Part shown: positions 51,955 to 61,027 of the stretch, one piece after another
Layout: the number at the start of each line of letters is the position of its first letter
How positions within the stretch are numbered: position 1 is the stretch's first letter
NCBI RefSeq assembly: GCF_003289625.1
Contig: NZ_QMBN01000002.1
Location: 332,610 to 396,609, forward strand
Length of the DNA: 64,000 nt
Reading direction: 5' to 3'
Source: Microbacterium sp. SMR1
GTDB taxonomy: Bacteria; Actinomycetota; Actinomycetes; Actinomycetales; Microbacteriaceae
The notes under the pieces: model-generated
Told to the model about the DNA's origin: nothing
The model's database searches: none
What the model saw: only the letters and a program-made list of their open reading frames with translations
Program-made: the position numbers and the translations under genes

Positions 51955-51978
51955 CATCCCGGGGTCTACGGTGGCGAC

Positions 51979-52383
51979 GTGGTCGAGCGGGCGCGCATCT
52001 CGCCGCTCACGCTGGTCCTCGTCGTGATCGGCGGTGCGGCCGGCGTCGCCGTGCGAGCCGCGCTCACTCTTCCGTTCACCGGATGGACCCACCCCCTCGC
52101 GGTGCCCGCGCTCACGCTCGGATGCAATCTGCTCGGGTCCTTCCTGCTCGGCATCGTCGTCGGTCGCTGGGCGGTCAGCCGGCCCCGGCTCCGCGCGTTC
52201 GTCGGCACCGGCGTGCTCGGCGGGTTCACGACGTACAGCGCCTTCGCCGTGCAATCGATCCAGGTCGCCACCGCCGCGCCGATCGTCGGGCTCGCGCTCA
52301 TCGCCATCAGCCTCGCCGGCGGCGCCATCGCCGCGGCGCTCGGGCTCGCCCTCGGCATCCGCCGCGACGGGGATGCCGCATGA
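51979..52383 (+). CDS. crcB: CrcB/Fluc fluoride channel, first copy
   Basis: This 134-residue fluoride exporter subunit has four membrane helices. Helix 1 is LTLVLVVIGGAAGVAVRAAL. The conserved block GCNLLGSFLLGIVVG (family GNxxG(S/C)F) is present, and the GTGVLGGFTTYSAFAVQSI segment carries the Phe/Thr fluoride-lining motif GGxTTFS-like. GTG at 51979 is preferred, because it puts the first helix near the N-terminus. It overlaps the second crcB as ATGA, so the two probably form a heterodimer. Confidence 0.88.
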   Translation: MVERARISPLTLVLVVIGGAAGVAVRAALTLPFTGWTHPLAVPALTLGCNLLGSFLLGIVVGRWAVSRPRLRAFVGTGVLGGFTTYSAFAVQSIQVATAAPIVGLALIAISLAGGAIAAALGLALGIRRDGDAA

Positions 52384-52766
52384 ACGGGGTGAGTGCCGGG
52401 ATGCTCGTTGCCCTGGTGGTCGCGGGTGGGGCGGGCGCCGGCATCCGGTACGTCCTCGATGTCCTCCTGACGCGGGGGCGCCGCGATGCCTTCCCCGTCG
52501 GCATCCTGGTGATCAACGTCACCGGTTCCGGGCTGCTGGGGCTCCTGACCGGACTCGGCGCGCTCGTCGCGCCCGACTGGCTGGCCGTCCTCGGCATCGG
52601 CTTGCTGGGCGGATACACGACGTTCAGTACGGTGTCGGTCGACACGATCCAGCTGATGCGGCGCGGCCGGCGCGACTGGGCGATCGTCAACCTCGTCGGC
52701 ACCTTCGCCATGGCCGTCATCGCCGCGGCGATCGGCATCGTCCTCGGGGGATTGCTCCCAGGCTGA
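52380..52766 (+). CDS. crcB: CrcB/Fluc fluoride channel, second copy
   Basis: This 128-residue partner of the preceding CrcB has helix 1 with GGAGAGIRYVLDVLLTRG, the NVTGSGLLGLLTG motif in helix 2 and GLLGGYTTFSTVSVDTIQL in helix 3. Gram-positive bacteria often use such two-gene heterodimers to expel fluoride passively. The start overlaps the upstream stop (ATGA). No fluoride riboswitch is apparent in front of the pair. Confidence 0.9.
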   Translation: MNGVSAGMLVALVVAGGAGAGIRYVLDVLLTRGRRDAFPVGILVINVTGSGLLGLLTGLGALVAPDWLAVLGIGLLGGYTTFSTVSVDTIQLMRRGRRDWAIVNLVGTFAMAVIAAAIGIVLGGLLPG

Positions 52767-52793
52767 GCCCACGCCTCCGCGGCGACCCCGTGG

Positions 52794-52824
52794 GATACTG
52801 AAGTCGATACATCCATGTATCGAC
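52794..52824 (+). promoter_or_regulatory. Extended -10 promoter and 22-bp operator upstream of the RND gene
   Basis: GTCGATACAT (52803-52812) and ATGTATCGAC (52815-52824) form a perfect 10-2-10 inverted repeat. Just upstream, TGG-GATACT (52791-52799) looks like an extended -10, which would put the start point inside the repeat. The size fits a TetR- or PadR-family repressor. No such regulator is encoded beside the gene. Confidence 0.7.
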
Positions 52825-52887
52825 GAGCGCATCGCGTTCGCCTGCACCACACCTACCTGCGCCGGTCCGGTGCGTCCGAGGGAACCC

Positions 52888-55800
52888 GTGTCGAAACTCG
52901 CCGTCCTGAGCCTGAAGAACCGCGCTCTCATCGCGCTCATCACGATCGTCGCCGCGGTGTTCGGCGGCCTCGCGCTCACGAACCTCAAGCAGGAGCTCAT
53001 TCCCTCGATCGAGCTGCCTCAGCTCTCGGTGGTCACGACCTACCCCGGTGCCTCGCCCGAAGTCGTCAACACCGACGTCTCGACCCCGATCGAGACCGCG
53101 ATCCAGGGTGTGCCCGGGCTCGAGTCGACGACGGCGACGAGCTCGACGAACGCCTCGATCATCCAGGCGTCGTTCACCTACGGCACCGATCTGGCCACTG
53201 CAGAGCAGAAGATCCTGCAGGCGATCAACCGCATCGACAGCCAGCTCCCCGACGGCGTCACGCCGAATGTGCTGAGCTTCTCGCTCGACGACCTTCCTGT
53301 GATCCAGCTGGCCGTGACCGGCTACGACGACGCCGAATCGGTGCAGGCCCGGCTCGAGAGCACGGTCATCCCCGACCTCGAAGACGTCGACGGCGTCAAC
53401 GCCGCCCAGGTCGTCGGAGGCCGCGTCGAGCGCATCACGATCACCCCCGACCAGACCGCGCTCGCCGAGGCCGGGTACACGCAGCAGGCCATTCGCGACG
53501 CGCTCGATCAGAACGGCGTCCTGTTCCCCGGCGGCGAGATCACCGAGGGCGACCAGTCGCTGACCGTGCAGACCGGCGCGAAGATCGCCTCGGTCGACGA
53601 GTTGTCGGCGTTGCCGCTCGTGCCGACGGATGCCGCTCAGCTCACCGGCGGCACGACCACGATCGGCGACGTCGCCACCGTCGCGCAGGAACCGTCACCG
53701 GTCACCTCCATCTCGCGTGTCGACGGCGAGCCGGCCCTGACCATCGCGGTCACGAAGCTGCCCGCCGCCAACACCGTCGACGTCTCGCGCGGCGTGCTCG
53801 ACGCGCTGCCCGCGCTCGAAGACGACCTCGGCGGCGAGGCTCAGTTCACGGTCGTCTTCGACCAGGCGCCGTTCATCGAGCAGTCGATCGAGGCCCTCGC
53901 GCAGGAGGGCCTGCTCGGCCTCGTCTTCGCGGTGCTCGTGATCCTCGTCTTCCTGCTCTCGGTCCGCTCGACGATCGTCACCGCGATCTCGATCCCCACG
54001 AGCGTGCTCATCACCTTCGTCGGCATCCAGGCGTTCGGCTACTCGCTCAACATCCTCACCCTCGGTGCCCTCACGATCGCGATCGGCCGAGTCGTCGACG
54101 ACTCAATCGTCGTCATCGAGAACATCAAGCGGCACTACGTCGAGGGAGCCGACAAGCTCGCGGCCATCACCCTGGCCGTTCGCGAGGTGGCCGCCGCCAT
54201 CACGGCGTCGACGATCACGACCGTTGCCGTGTTCCTGCCGATCGCCTTCGTCGGAGACCTGACCGGCGAGCTGTTCCGTCCCTTCGCCCTGACGGTCACC
54301 ATCGCGATGTCGGCCTCGCTGTTCGTCTCGCTCACGATCGTCCCAGTGCTCGCGTACTGGTTCCTGCGGCCGGGTAAGCCCGTCGTGACGCCCGACAGCC
54401 GGCGCATCGACCCCGAAGACCCCGAGGCGCCGCCGTCGCGACTGCAGAAGGCCTACCTGCCGGTCCTGCGCTGGACCCTCCGCCACTCCGCCGTCACGCT
54501 GGTGCTGGCGGTGCTCGTGCTCGGCGGCACCCTCGCGGCCGTGCCGCTGATGAAGACGAACTTCCTCGGCGACTCCGGTCAGAACACCTTCACCATGACG
54601 CAGACGCTCGGGCCTGCGGCATCCCTCGAGGCGGAGGATGCCGCCGCCCAGCGCGTCGAGGACGCGGTCACCGGCCTCGAGGGAATCGACGCCGTGCAGG
54701 TTTCGATCGGCTCGTCCGGATCGCAGCTGCGCGACGCCTTCTCGGGCGGGGGCGGCGGGGTGACCTACTCGATCACGACCGACAGCTCGGCCGATCAGCT
54801 CGACGTGCGCGATCGCGTGCAGCGCGCCGTCGCCGACCTCGAGGGCGTCGGCGACATCCAGATCGCCGCCGGTGGCGGCGGATTCGGCTCGAGCGACATC
54901 GAGATCGATGTCACCGCGCCCGACCAGACCGCGCTCCGCGAGGCGACCGACGCGGTCGTCGCCTCGCTGCAGGATGCCGACGGCGTGAGCCACGTGACGT
55001 CGAACCTCTCGGCCTCGCTGCCGTACATCGCCGTGACCGTCGATCGCGACGCCGCAGCATCCCGCGGCCTGTCGGAGGTCGCGGTGGGCGGCATCGTCTC
55101 GGGCACGATGCAGCCGCAGTCGATCGGAACCGTCGAGATCGACGACACCTCGCTCACCGTCTACCTCGCGGCGTCGCAGGCGCCCGCGTCGATCGACCAG
55201 CTGCGGCAGCTGACGATCCCGACGGCCGGCGGTCCCATCCCGCTGCAGGACGTCGCGACCGTCGAGCAGAGCGAGGGGCCGACCTCCATCACGACGCAGC
55301 GCGGTCAGCGCACCGCGACGGTCACCGTGACGCCCGCGGGCGACGACCTCAACGCGGCATCCGGGATCGTCCGGGATGCGCTCGACGAGGTCGAGCTGCC
55401 GCAGGGCGCGGATGCCGAGATCGGCGGCGTGCTGACGCAGCAGCAGGACGCCTTCGCGCAGCTCGGGCTCGCCGCGCTCGCCGCCATCCTCATCGTCTAC
55501 ATCGTGATGGTCGCGACCTTCAAGTCGCTGCGGCAGCCGCTGCTGCTGCTCATCTCGGTGCCGTTCGCGGCGACGGGAGCGATCCTGCTGCAGATCGCGA
55601 CGGGCGTGCCGCTCGGCGTCGCCTCGCTCATCGGTGTGCTGATGCTCATCGGCATCGTCGTGACGAACGCGATCGTGCTCATCGACCTCGTGAACCAGTA
55701 CCGCGAGAAGGGGCTGTCTGCCCACGACGCGACGATCGCGGGAGGATCGCGCCGTCTGCGACCGATCCTGATGACCGCGCTCGCGACCATCTTCGCGCTG

Positions 55801-56298
55801 ACGCCCATGGGGCTCGGGATCACCGGCCACGGCGGGTTCATCTCGCAGCCGCTGGCGATCGTCGTCATCGGCGGGCTCATCTCGTCGACGCTGCTGACCC
55901 TGCTCGTGCTGCCGACGCTCTACAACCTCGTCGAGGGAGCGCGCGAGCGCCGCGCGGCGCGGCGGCGCGGTGACGTCGGTGCCGGCGCGGATGCTGGTTC
56001 GACAGCCGGTTCCGCGGGAGACGGGGTGTCTGCGGCGCCGATGACTCGGCGCGAGCGGCGCCTCGCGGAGGCGGCCACAGCCGAGCCGACCCACCTCGTC
56101 GTGCCGGTGGACGGTTCACCCGATGCCCCCACGCACCTGGTCATCCCGGTCGCGCCTGATGACCACGAGGTCGGCGACGCCCATCCTGGTGCTGGAGGGC
56201 CGGTGGATTCCGGTGAACCGGAGGCCGGGTCGTCCCGTCGACAGGCTCAGCGCATTCCCGGGCCTTCCCGCGGACCCCGTCGCCGCCGCCTGGCCTGA
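52888..56298 (+). CDS. RND-family efflux permease (AcrB/HAE-like)
   Basis: This 1136-residue transporter has 12 predicted helices and two large extracytoplasmic double domains. The proton-relay Asp pair is in GRVVDDSIVVIENIKRH (TM4 region); the second half repeats the layout (VTNAIVLIDLVNQYREKG). Unlike Gram-negative systems, no membrane-fusion protein or outer-membrane channel is nearby, so it probably exports drugs or lipids alone, as actinobacterial RND proteins do. The C-terminal ~90 residues are a soluble extension with a duplicated THLVVPVDGS/THLVIPVAPD element. GTG at 52888 follows GAGGG. Confidence 0.88.
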   Translation: MSKLAVLSLKNRALIALITIVAAVFGGLALTNLKQELIPSIELPQLSVVTTYPGASPEVVNTDVSTPIETAIQGVPGLESTTATSSTNASIIQASFTYGTDLATAEQKILQAINRIDSQLPDGVTPNVLSFSLDDLPVIQLAVTGYDDAESVQARLESTVIPDLEDVDGVNAAQVVGGRVERITITPDQTALAEAGYTQQAIRDALDQNGVLFPGGEITEGDQSLTVQTGAKIASVDELSALPLVPTDAAQLTGGTTTIGDVATVAQEPSPVTSISRVDGEPALTIAVTKLPAANTVDVSRGVLDALPALEDDLGGEAQFTVVFDQAPFIEQSIEALAQEGLLGLVFAVLVILVFLLSVRSTIVTAISIPTSVLITFVGIQAFGYSLNILTLGALTIAIGRVVDDSIVVIENIKRHYVEGADKLAAITLAVREVAAAITASTITTVAVFLPIAFVGDLTGELFRPFALTVTIAMSASLFVSLTIVPVLAYWFLRPGKPVVTPDSRRIDPEDPEAPPSRLQKAYLPVLRWTLRHSAVTLVLAVLVLGGTLAAVPLMKTNFLGDSGQNTFTMTQTLGPAASLEAEDAAAQRVEDAVTGLEGIDAVQVSIGSSGSQLRDAFSGGGGGVTYSITTDSSADQLDVRDRVQRAVADLEGVGDIQIAAGGGGFGSSDIEIDVTAPDQTALREATDAVVASLQDADGVSHVTSNLSASLPYIAVTVDRDAAASRGLSEVAVGGIVSGTMQPQSIGTVEIDDTSLTVYLAASQAPASIDQLRQLTIPTAGGPIPLQDVATVEQSEGPTSITTQRGQRTATVTVTPAGDDLNAASGIVRDALDEVELPQGADAEIGGVLTQQQDAFAQLGLAALAAILIVYIVMVATFKSLRQPLLLLISVPFAATGAILLQIATGVPLGVASLIGVLMLIGIVVTNAIVLIDLVNQYREKGLSAHDATIAGGSRRLRPILMTALATIFALTPMGLGITGHGGFISQPLAIVVIGGLISSTLLTLLVLPTLYNLVEGARERRAARRRGDVGAGADAGSTAGSAGDGVSAAPMTRRERRLAEAATAEPTHLVVPVDGSPDAPTHLVIPVAPDDHEVGDAHPGAGGPVDSGEPEAGSSRRQAQRIPGPSRGPRRRRLA

Positions 56299-56703
56299 TC
56301 GCGGCACGCGCCGGACTGGCGGCGGGCTCGCGCCGGGCTGCCGGCTTGCCGCGATGCAAGGGATTGCCCGCGGCGCGCCGTGGCCGGGAGCGAGGCGCCG
56401 GGGTGTTGCGCCCGAACCCTTGCATCGCAGCACGCGTTGCCCCCGCCCCGGCCCTCGAGCCCGGCCCTTGCACCCGGGCCCCGCGCCGCGGCGGGCGATT
56501 TCTCAGGCGGATGCCATATCGTGGGCGGGTCGGCTCTGGGCAGCGCGTGATCGCGACAGGTTTTGTGAGTCCATGGGGCCGATGGTGAGCGCCGATCGGC
56601 GCGCATGACCATCATGTGAATGGCCCCCGGCCGACGGATGTCCGGGTTTGCCCGCGTGCGCGCGGGCGCTGTTCTCGTGCAGAGAACCCAGAAGGACACA
56701 CCC
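56299..56703. other. 405-bp intergenic region with a spaced inverted repeat; leader of the helicase gene
   Basis: No gene is supported. GCGATGCAAGGG (56351-56362) and CCCTTGCATCGC (56417-56428) are a perfect 12-bp inverted repeat with a 54-nt very GC-rich loop; a further CCCTTGCA occurs near 56465. From about 56500 to 56703 the sequence probably holds the promoter and a long 5' leader of the DEAD-box gene. AGAAGGA lies just before its ATG. Long leaders are usual for cold-inducible helicases, but no cold box is evident. Confidence 0.55.
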
Positions 56704-58854
56704 ATGCCCAAGAACAAGAAGCCGGCCGGCGGCCGCGCGCAGAACTTCGAGCCCCGCTACGGCAAGAAGACGTCGTACCAGGACGCGAAGCGTCGCCCCG
56801 GCCAGTCCTCGGCCGGAACCCCCGGCAGCAAGAGCCCCGGTCACCGCGGCTACCGTGCCGAGAGCGAAGACACCGGTCGCAAGAACCGCTGGTCCTCGCA
56901 GGACCGTGCGGGTCGTGACGAAGCGCGCGGCATCCGCTCGCAGGCCCGCGACGACCGCGGTGGACGTGGCGAGCGCTCGTTCCGTGACGACCGGGGTGGT
57001 CGTGACGACCGTGCGCCTCGCGAGCAGCGCGGCTACGGGAACGACCGCCGATCGGATGCCGGTGGCCGGCGCCCTTACGAAGCGCAGCCTCGCGACGACC
57101 GCCGGACGTTCGGCGACGCGCGTCCCTCGTTCCGTGACGACCGTCCCCGCCGTGACTTCAGCGACCGCCCGACGCGCTCGTTCGATGACCGTCCCCGTCG
57201 TGACTTCGGCGACCGCCCGAATCGTGACGACCGTCCCCGTCGTGACTTCGGTGACCGTCCCCGCCGCGACGATCGCCCCGCGCGTTCGTTCGATGACCGT
57301 CCGCGTCGTGATGATCGCCCCGCGCGTTCGTTCGATGACCGTCCCCGTCGTGACTTCGGCGACCGCCCGAACCGTGACGACCGTCCGCGTCGTGATGACC
57401 GTCCGGCGCGTTCGTTCGATGACCGCCCTCGTCGTGATTTCGGCGATCGCCCGAACCGCGATGACCGTCCGCGTCGCGACTTCTCGGACCGTCCGCGTCG
57501 CGATGACCGCTCGGCGCGTTCGTTCGATGACCGCCCGCGCCGTGACTTCGGCGACCGTCCGAACCGTTCGGACTGGAACGCCGAGACGAAGTCGAAGGCC
57601 CACCAGGACCACGTCGACACCGTCCACGAGCGCCTGCAGGCGGAGGCCGTGGATGCCGCATCCGTCGCCCAGTCGTCGTTCGCCGACCTCGGCCTCGGTG
57701 ACAACATCGTCCGTCAGCTCGACGCCCTGGGTGCGGCATCCCCGTTCCCGATCCAGGCGGCCACCATTCCGCCGATCCTCGAGGGCAAGGACGTCCTCGC
57801 CCGCGGCCGCACCGGCTCGGGCAAGACCATCGCGTTCGGCGCTCCGCTCGTCGAATCGATCCTGCGCAGCCAGGCCGGCAAGCGTCGCGAGTTCGGGCGT
57901 TCACCCAAGGCGCTGATCCTCGCTCCGACGCGCGAGCTCGCGCTGCAGATCGACCGCACCGTCCAGGCGATCGCGCGCAGCGTCGGGCTCTTCACGACGC
58001 AGATCTACGGCGGAGTGCCGCAGGCGCGTCAGGTCGGTGCGCTCAAGAAGGGCGTCGACATCATCATCGGCACCCCCGGCCGCATCGAAGACCTGCAAAA
58101 CCAGGGAAAGCTCGACCTCTCCGAGGTGGGGATCGTCGTGCTCGACGAGGCCGACCACATGAGCGAGCTCGGGTTCCTCGAGCCCATGCAGCGCATTCTC
58201 CGCCTCGTGCAGGACGGCGCGCAGAAGCTGTTGTTCTCGGCGACGCTCGACCGCGAGGTCGCCGCTCTGGTCGACGAGTTCCTCGTCGAGCCGGCCGTCT
58301 ACGAGGTCGCGGGCGAGAGCCAGGACACCTCGACGATCGATCACCGTGTGCTCGTCCTCGACCACCGTGACAAGGCCGAGATCCTCAACTCCCTCGTCGA
58401 CCGCGACGGCAAGACGCTCGTCTTCGCCCGCACCCGCGCCTACACCGAGATGCTCGCCGAGCAGTTCGAGGATGCCGGGATCGCGGCGGTCGCGCTCCAC
58501 GGCGACCTCAACCAGGGCAAGCGCACGCGTAACCTGCAGCGTCTGACCGACGGCAAGGTGCGGGTGCTGGTCGCGACGGATGTCGCAGCCCGTGGCATCC
58601 ACGTCGACGACATCGACCTGGTCATCCAGGCCGACGCTCCCGACGAGTACAAGACCTACCTGCACCGCGCCGGGCGCACTGGCCGCGCCGGTCGCTCGGG
58701 CGCGGTCGTCACTCTCATCACGCGTCAGCGTCGCCGTCGCATGACCGAGATGCTCGAGCGTGCCGAGATCGACGCCCCCTTCGACGATGTCCGCCCCGGC
58801 GACGACATCCTCGAGGAGGTCTCGGGCCGACAGCTCGCGAACGTCGACGCCTGA
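56704..58854 (+). CDS. DEAD-box RNA helicase with a long repetitive N-terminal tail
   Basis: This 716-residue protein unwinds RNA in ribosome assembly, mRNA decay or cold adaptation. The helicase core occupies residues about 325-700: Walker A GRTGSGKT (368-375), PTREL, DEAD (481-484), SAT (512-514) and [10 protein letters not shown]. Before it lie 300 residues without predicted fold, rich in Arg, Asp, Pro and Phe. From about residue 130 to 290 these repeat [23 protein letters not shown] units. Most bacterial members carry such tails at the C-terminus, so the N-terminal position is unusual. The tail may promote RNA binding or condensate formation. Confidence 0.92.
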   Translation: MPKNKKPAGGRAQNFEPRYGKKTSYQDAKRRPGQSSAGTPGSKSPGHRGYRAESEDTGRKNRWSSQDRAGRDEARGIRSQARDDRGGRGERSFRDDRGGRDDRAPREQRGYGNDRRSDAGGRRPYEAQPRDDRRTFGDARPSFRDDRPRRDFSDRPTRSFDDRPRRDFGDRPNRDDRPRRDFGDRPRRDDRPARSFDDRPRRDDRPARSFDDRPRRDFGDRPNRDDRPRRDDRPARSFDDRPRRDFGDRPNRDDRPRRDFSDRPRRDDRSARSFDDRPRRDFGDRPNRSDWNAETKSKAHQDHVDTVHERLQAEAVDAASVAQSSFADLGLGDNIVRQLDALGAASPFPIQAATIPPILEGKDVLARGRTGSGKTIAFGAPLVESILRSQAGKRREFGRSPKALILAPTRELALQIDRTVQAIARSVGLFTTQIYGGVPQARQVGALKKGVDIIIGTPGRIEDLQNQGKLDLSEVGIVVLDEADHMSELGFLEPMQRILRLVQDGAQKLLFSATLDREVAALVDEFLVEPAVYEVAGESQDTSTIDHRVLVLDHRDKAEILNSLVDRDGKTLVFARTRAYTEMLAEQFEDAGIAAVALHGDLNQGKRTRNLQRLTDGKVRVLVATDVAARGIHVDDIDLVIQADAPDEYKTYLHRAGRTGRAGRSGAVVTLITRQRRRRMTEMLERAEIDAPFDDVRPGDDILEEVSGRQLANVDA
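57090..57575 (+). repeat. Coding minisatellite in the helicase tail
   Basis: Units of about 12-36 bp encode variations of [14 protein letters not shown] and [10 protein letters not shown]. The DNA words CGTTCGTTCGATGACCG and CGTGACTTCGGCGACCG recur several times with few changes, so slippage or unequal exchange could vary the tail length between strains. Confidence 0.8.
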
Positions 58855-59121
58855 GCCGACGCCCGCCGACGCCCCGTCGAGCGCTGCGACCCGACGGTCG
58901 TGGCGTTCGGCGGGGCGCTTCCGTTGGCAGGGCGCTCGCGCTTCGCGTGCCGTGCGCAGGCTGAGGGCCGTGAGAGGCTGAGCGATGGGAGCCGGCCGCG
59001 GGTTGAGCCTGATCTCGGGACCACACCCCGGCAGCGCGGGCGAGTGTCCCGGCTCGCACTCCCGGCTCCGGTCGTCCGCAGCGCCCCGGGCCGCGAAACT
59101 CGGGCCACCGTGCTGCGTGTG
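58855..59121. other. Convergent intergenic region, possible weak terminator
   Basis: This 267-bp space lies between two convergent genes and has no supported frame. CGCCCCG (58870-58876) and CGGGGCG (58911-58917) could pair as a terminator with a long loop. Nothing else distinct is seen. Confidence 0.4.
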
Positions 59122-60186
59122 TCAGAAGAGGGTGGGAACGGATGCCGCTGCAGCGGCGCGGCCGCGCGAAGTCGTGACCACCGGTCCGGGGCGGAATCGT
59201 CGCGTGGCGGGCTGGACCTCTTCCTCTTCGAGCCCTCCCCGAAGGCGATGCCGCGCGAGCAGAGGTCGAACGCGCGTCGCGAGCATGCGCCGGTAGCCCT
59301 GCGGTGCCTGCACCGAGGCCCCGGGGTACAGGCCGCGGTACACCGGCACGAGGTCGGGGCGTTCACGCGCGAGCCACTGCTGGAACCAGGGTTTGACGCC
59401 CGGTCGCAGGTGCATCGCGCCGTAGACGACGCGGGCGGCGCCGGCATCCGCGATCCGGCTCAGGGCATCGTCGAGCACCTCGGTCGAATCGGTGAGGTGC
59501 GGCACGATCGGCATCAGGAACACCGTCACCCGGAACCCCGCGGCGCTTGCCGCTCGCACCGTGTCGAGGCGAGCGGCGAATGTCGGCGCGCCGGGTTCGA
59601 GCAGCTGCCGCAGCGGCTCGTCGAGTACCGCGATCGACATCGCGAGGTCGACGGGCACCGAACGTGCCGCCTCGGCAAGCAGCGGCAGGTCGCGGCGCAG
59701 CAGGGTGCCTTTCGTCAGCACCGAGAACGGCGTGCCGCTGTCGACCAGCGCCGTGATGATGCCGGGCATCAGCCGATAGCGGCCCTCCGCACGCTGGTAG
59801 GGGTCGGTGTTCGTACCGAGAGCGACCTGCTCGCGCGCCCAGGTCGGTTTCGAGAGCTCGCGGCGCAGTACGTCGGCGACGTTCAGCTTGACGACGATCT
59901 GCGAGTCGAAGTCGGCTCCCGCGTCCATGTCGAGGTACTCGTGCGTGCCGCGGGCGAAGCAGTAGACGCAGGCGTGCGTGCATCCCCGGTAGGGATTGAC
60001 CGTCCAGTCGAAGGGCATCGCCGATGGGCCCGGGACCCGGTTGAGAGCCGAGCGCGACATGACCTCGTGGAAGGTAACTCCTGCGAACTCGGGCGTCGTC
60101 ACCGAGCGCACGAGGCCGTTGAGTGTCTCGAGGCCGGGCAGCGCAGCGGCATCCGCCACGCCCATCTGCTGCCCCTGCCATCGCAT
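59122..60186 (-). CDS. Radical SAM protein, Rv2578c family
   Basis: This 354-residue protein has the radical SAM cluster motif CTHACVYC (CxxxCxxC) within NPYRGCTHACVYCFARGTHEY. The rest fits the SplB-like/Rv2578c family, whose reaction is unknown; a DNA-repair-like role has been suggested only from distant similarity to spore photoproduct lyase. ATG at 60186 is chosen because a promoter upstream would start transcription exactly there, giving a leaderless mRNA. An earlier ATG at 60225 would overlap that promoter. The C-terminal 40 residues are basic. Confidence 0.85.
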   Translation of the reverse strand: MRWQGQQMGVADAAALPGLETLNGLVRSVTTPEFAGVTFHEVMSRSALNRVPGPSAMPFDWTVNPYRGCTHACVYCFARGTHEYLDMDAGADFDSQIVVKLNVADVLRRELSKPTWAREQVALGTNTDPYQRAEGRYRLMPGIITALVDSGTPFSVLTKGTLLRRDLPLLAEAARSVPVDLAMSIAVLDEPLRQLLEPGAPTFAARLDTVRAASAAGFRVTVFLMPIVPHLTDSTEVLDDALSRIADAGAARVVYGAMHLRPGVKPWFQQWLARERPDLVPVYRGLYPGASVQAPQGYRRMLATRVRPLLARHRLRGGLEEEEVQPATRRFRPGPVVTTSRGRAAAAASVPTLF

Positions 60187-60192
60187 GAGAAG

Positions 60193-60221
60193 ATTCGAAC
60201 AGGAATTCGAAGTCTTGTCAA
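60193..60221 (-). promoter_or_regulatory. Promoter for a leaderless radical SAM mRNA
   Basis: On the minus strand, TTGACA (60221-60216) is a perfect -35 element and TCGAAT (60198-60193) a fair -10, with a 17-bp spacer. Initiation seven bases downstream would fall on the A of the ATG at 60186. Confidence 0.65.
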
Positions 60222-60442
60222 ACATGTAAGCGCGAACCCTCGTATGCTCCGGTGCCGGTGAGGTGACAGGCAGATCGTTTCACCGGGGATCGAGGACGCT
60301 GCGAGCGGATGGGGGAGTGCGCTGTGACATTGACGTCAGCTGGGGAGAGGGTGAGATCCGCGATGACGAGGGTGCGTCGCCGGCTCGTCCGAATGGATGA
60401 AATCCGCCGCGCTGTCGGTGCCGGTGCGAAGGGTGCCGCACG

Positions 60443-61027
60443 ATGACGATCATCGATCGAACCGCGTCGTACGCCAAACAGTTCACCGTCAGCGGCTACG
60501 TTCTCAATCGCGCAGAGGACCGAATCCTCCTCATCCATCACAAGAAGCTCGCGAAGTGGCTTCCGCCGGGCGGTCATGTCGACGAGGACGAGACGCCCCA
60601 GGCGGCGGTCGTGAGAGAGGTGTTCGAGGAGACCGGCGTGGCAGCCGTGCTGCGCCCGCACGCGGGCGTCGACCTCGCCGCGGACGGTCGCACCGAAGCT
60701 CAGCTCGACCTCCCGATCAGCATGAGCTATCAGCTCATCCCCGAGCGTCCCGGCGAACCCGCGCACATCCATATGGACATGGCCTTCGTGCTGCACACTT
60801 CGGAGCGCGGCGCCCCGACGCCCGCGGCCGGAGAGGTCCATGACGCGGGCTGGTTCTCGAGCATCGAGATCGACGAGCTCGACGCGTTCCCCTCCGTGAA
60901 GGTGATCGCGCGAGAGCTGCTCGCTCCGGCGGCTGCGGAAGGGCGCGCGGGCAGCGTGAGCCCGGGAGCATCGCCCGCCGGACCCGATGCCGTGTTCGGC
61001 GAGGGGACCAGCCCGGGTCGCGGGTGA
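60443..61027 (+). CDS. Nudix hydrolase
   Basis: This 194-residue hydrolase acts on a nucleoside-diphosphate-linked compound. The Nudix box is GGHVDEDETPQAAVVREVFEETGV in sequence, beginning at about residue 47: its REVFEETG core holds the Mg-binding Glu residues. LAKWLPPGGH just before it is typical. The C-terminal 30 residues are low-complexity and not conserved-looking. Its stop overlaps the next gene as GTGA. The substrate is unknown. Confidence 0.85.
   Translation: MTIIDRTASYAKQFTVSGYVLNRAEDRILLIHHKKLAKWLPPGGHVDEDETPQAAVVREVFEETGVAAVLRPHAGVDLAADGRTEAQLDLPISMSYQLIPERPGEPAHIHMDMAFVLHTSERGAPTPAAGEVHDAGWFSSIEIDELDAFPSVKVIARELLAPAAAEGRAGSVSPGASPAGPDAVFGEGTSPGRG

Noticed and set aside
51901..51978. 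Possible fluoride riboswitch before crcB (GTGATGG present)
   Set aside because: Only the GATGG word matches. The rest folds as a simple 14-bp terminator hairpin and the conserved downstream half of the riboswitch is not seen.
54103..56094. 663-codon minus-strand frame opposite the RND gene
   Set aside because: Antisense shadow of the RND permease; no recognisable domain.
56503..57627. 374-codon minus-strand frame with [13 protein letters not shown] repeats
   Set aside because: The repeats are only the reverse reading of the helicase minisatellite; no ribosome site or independent evidence.
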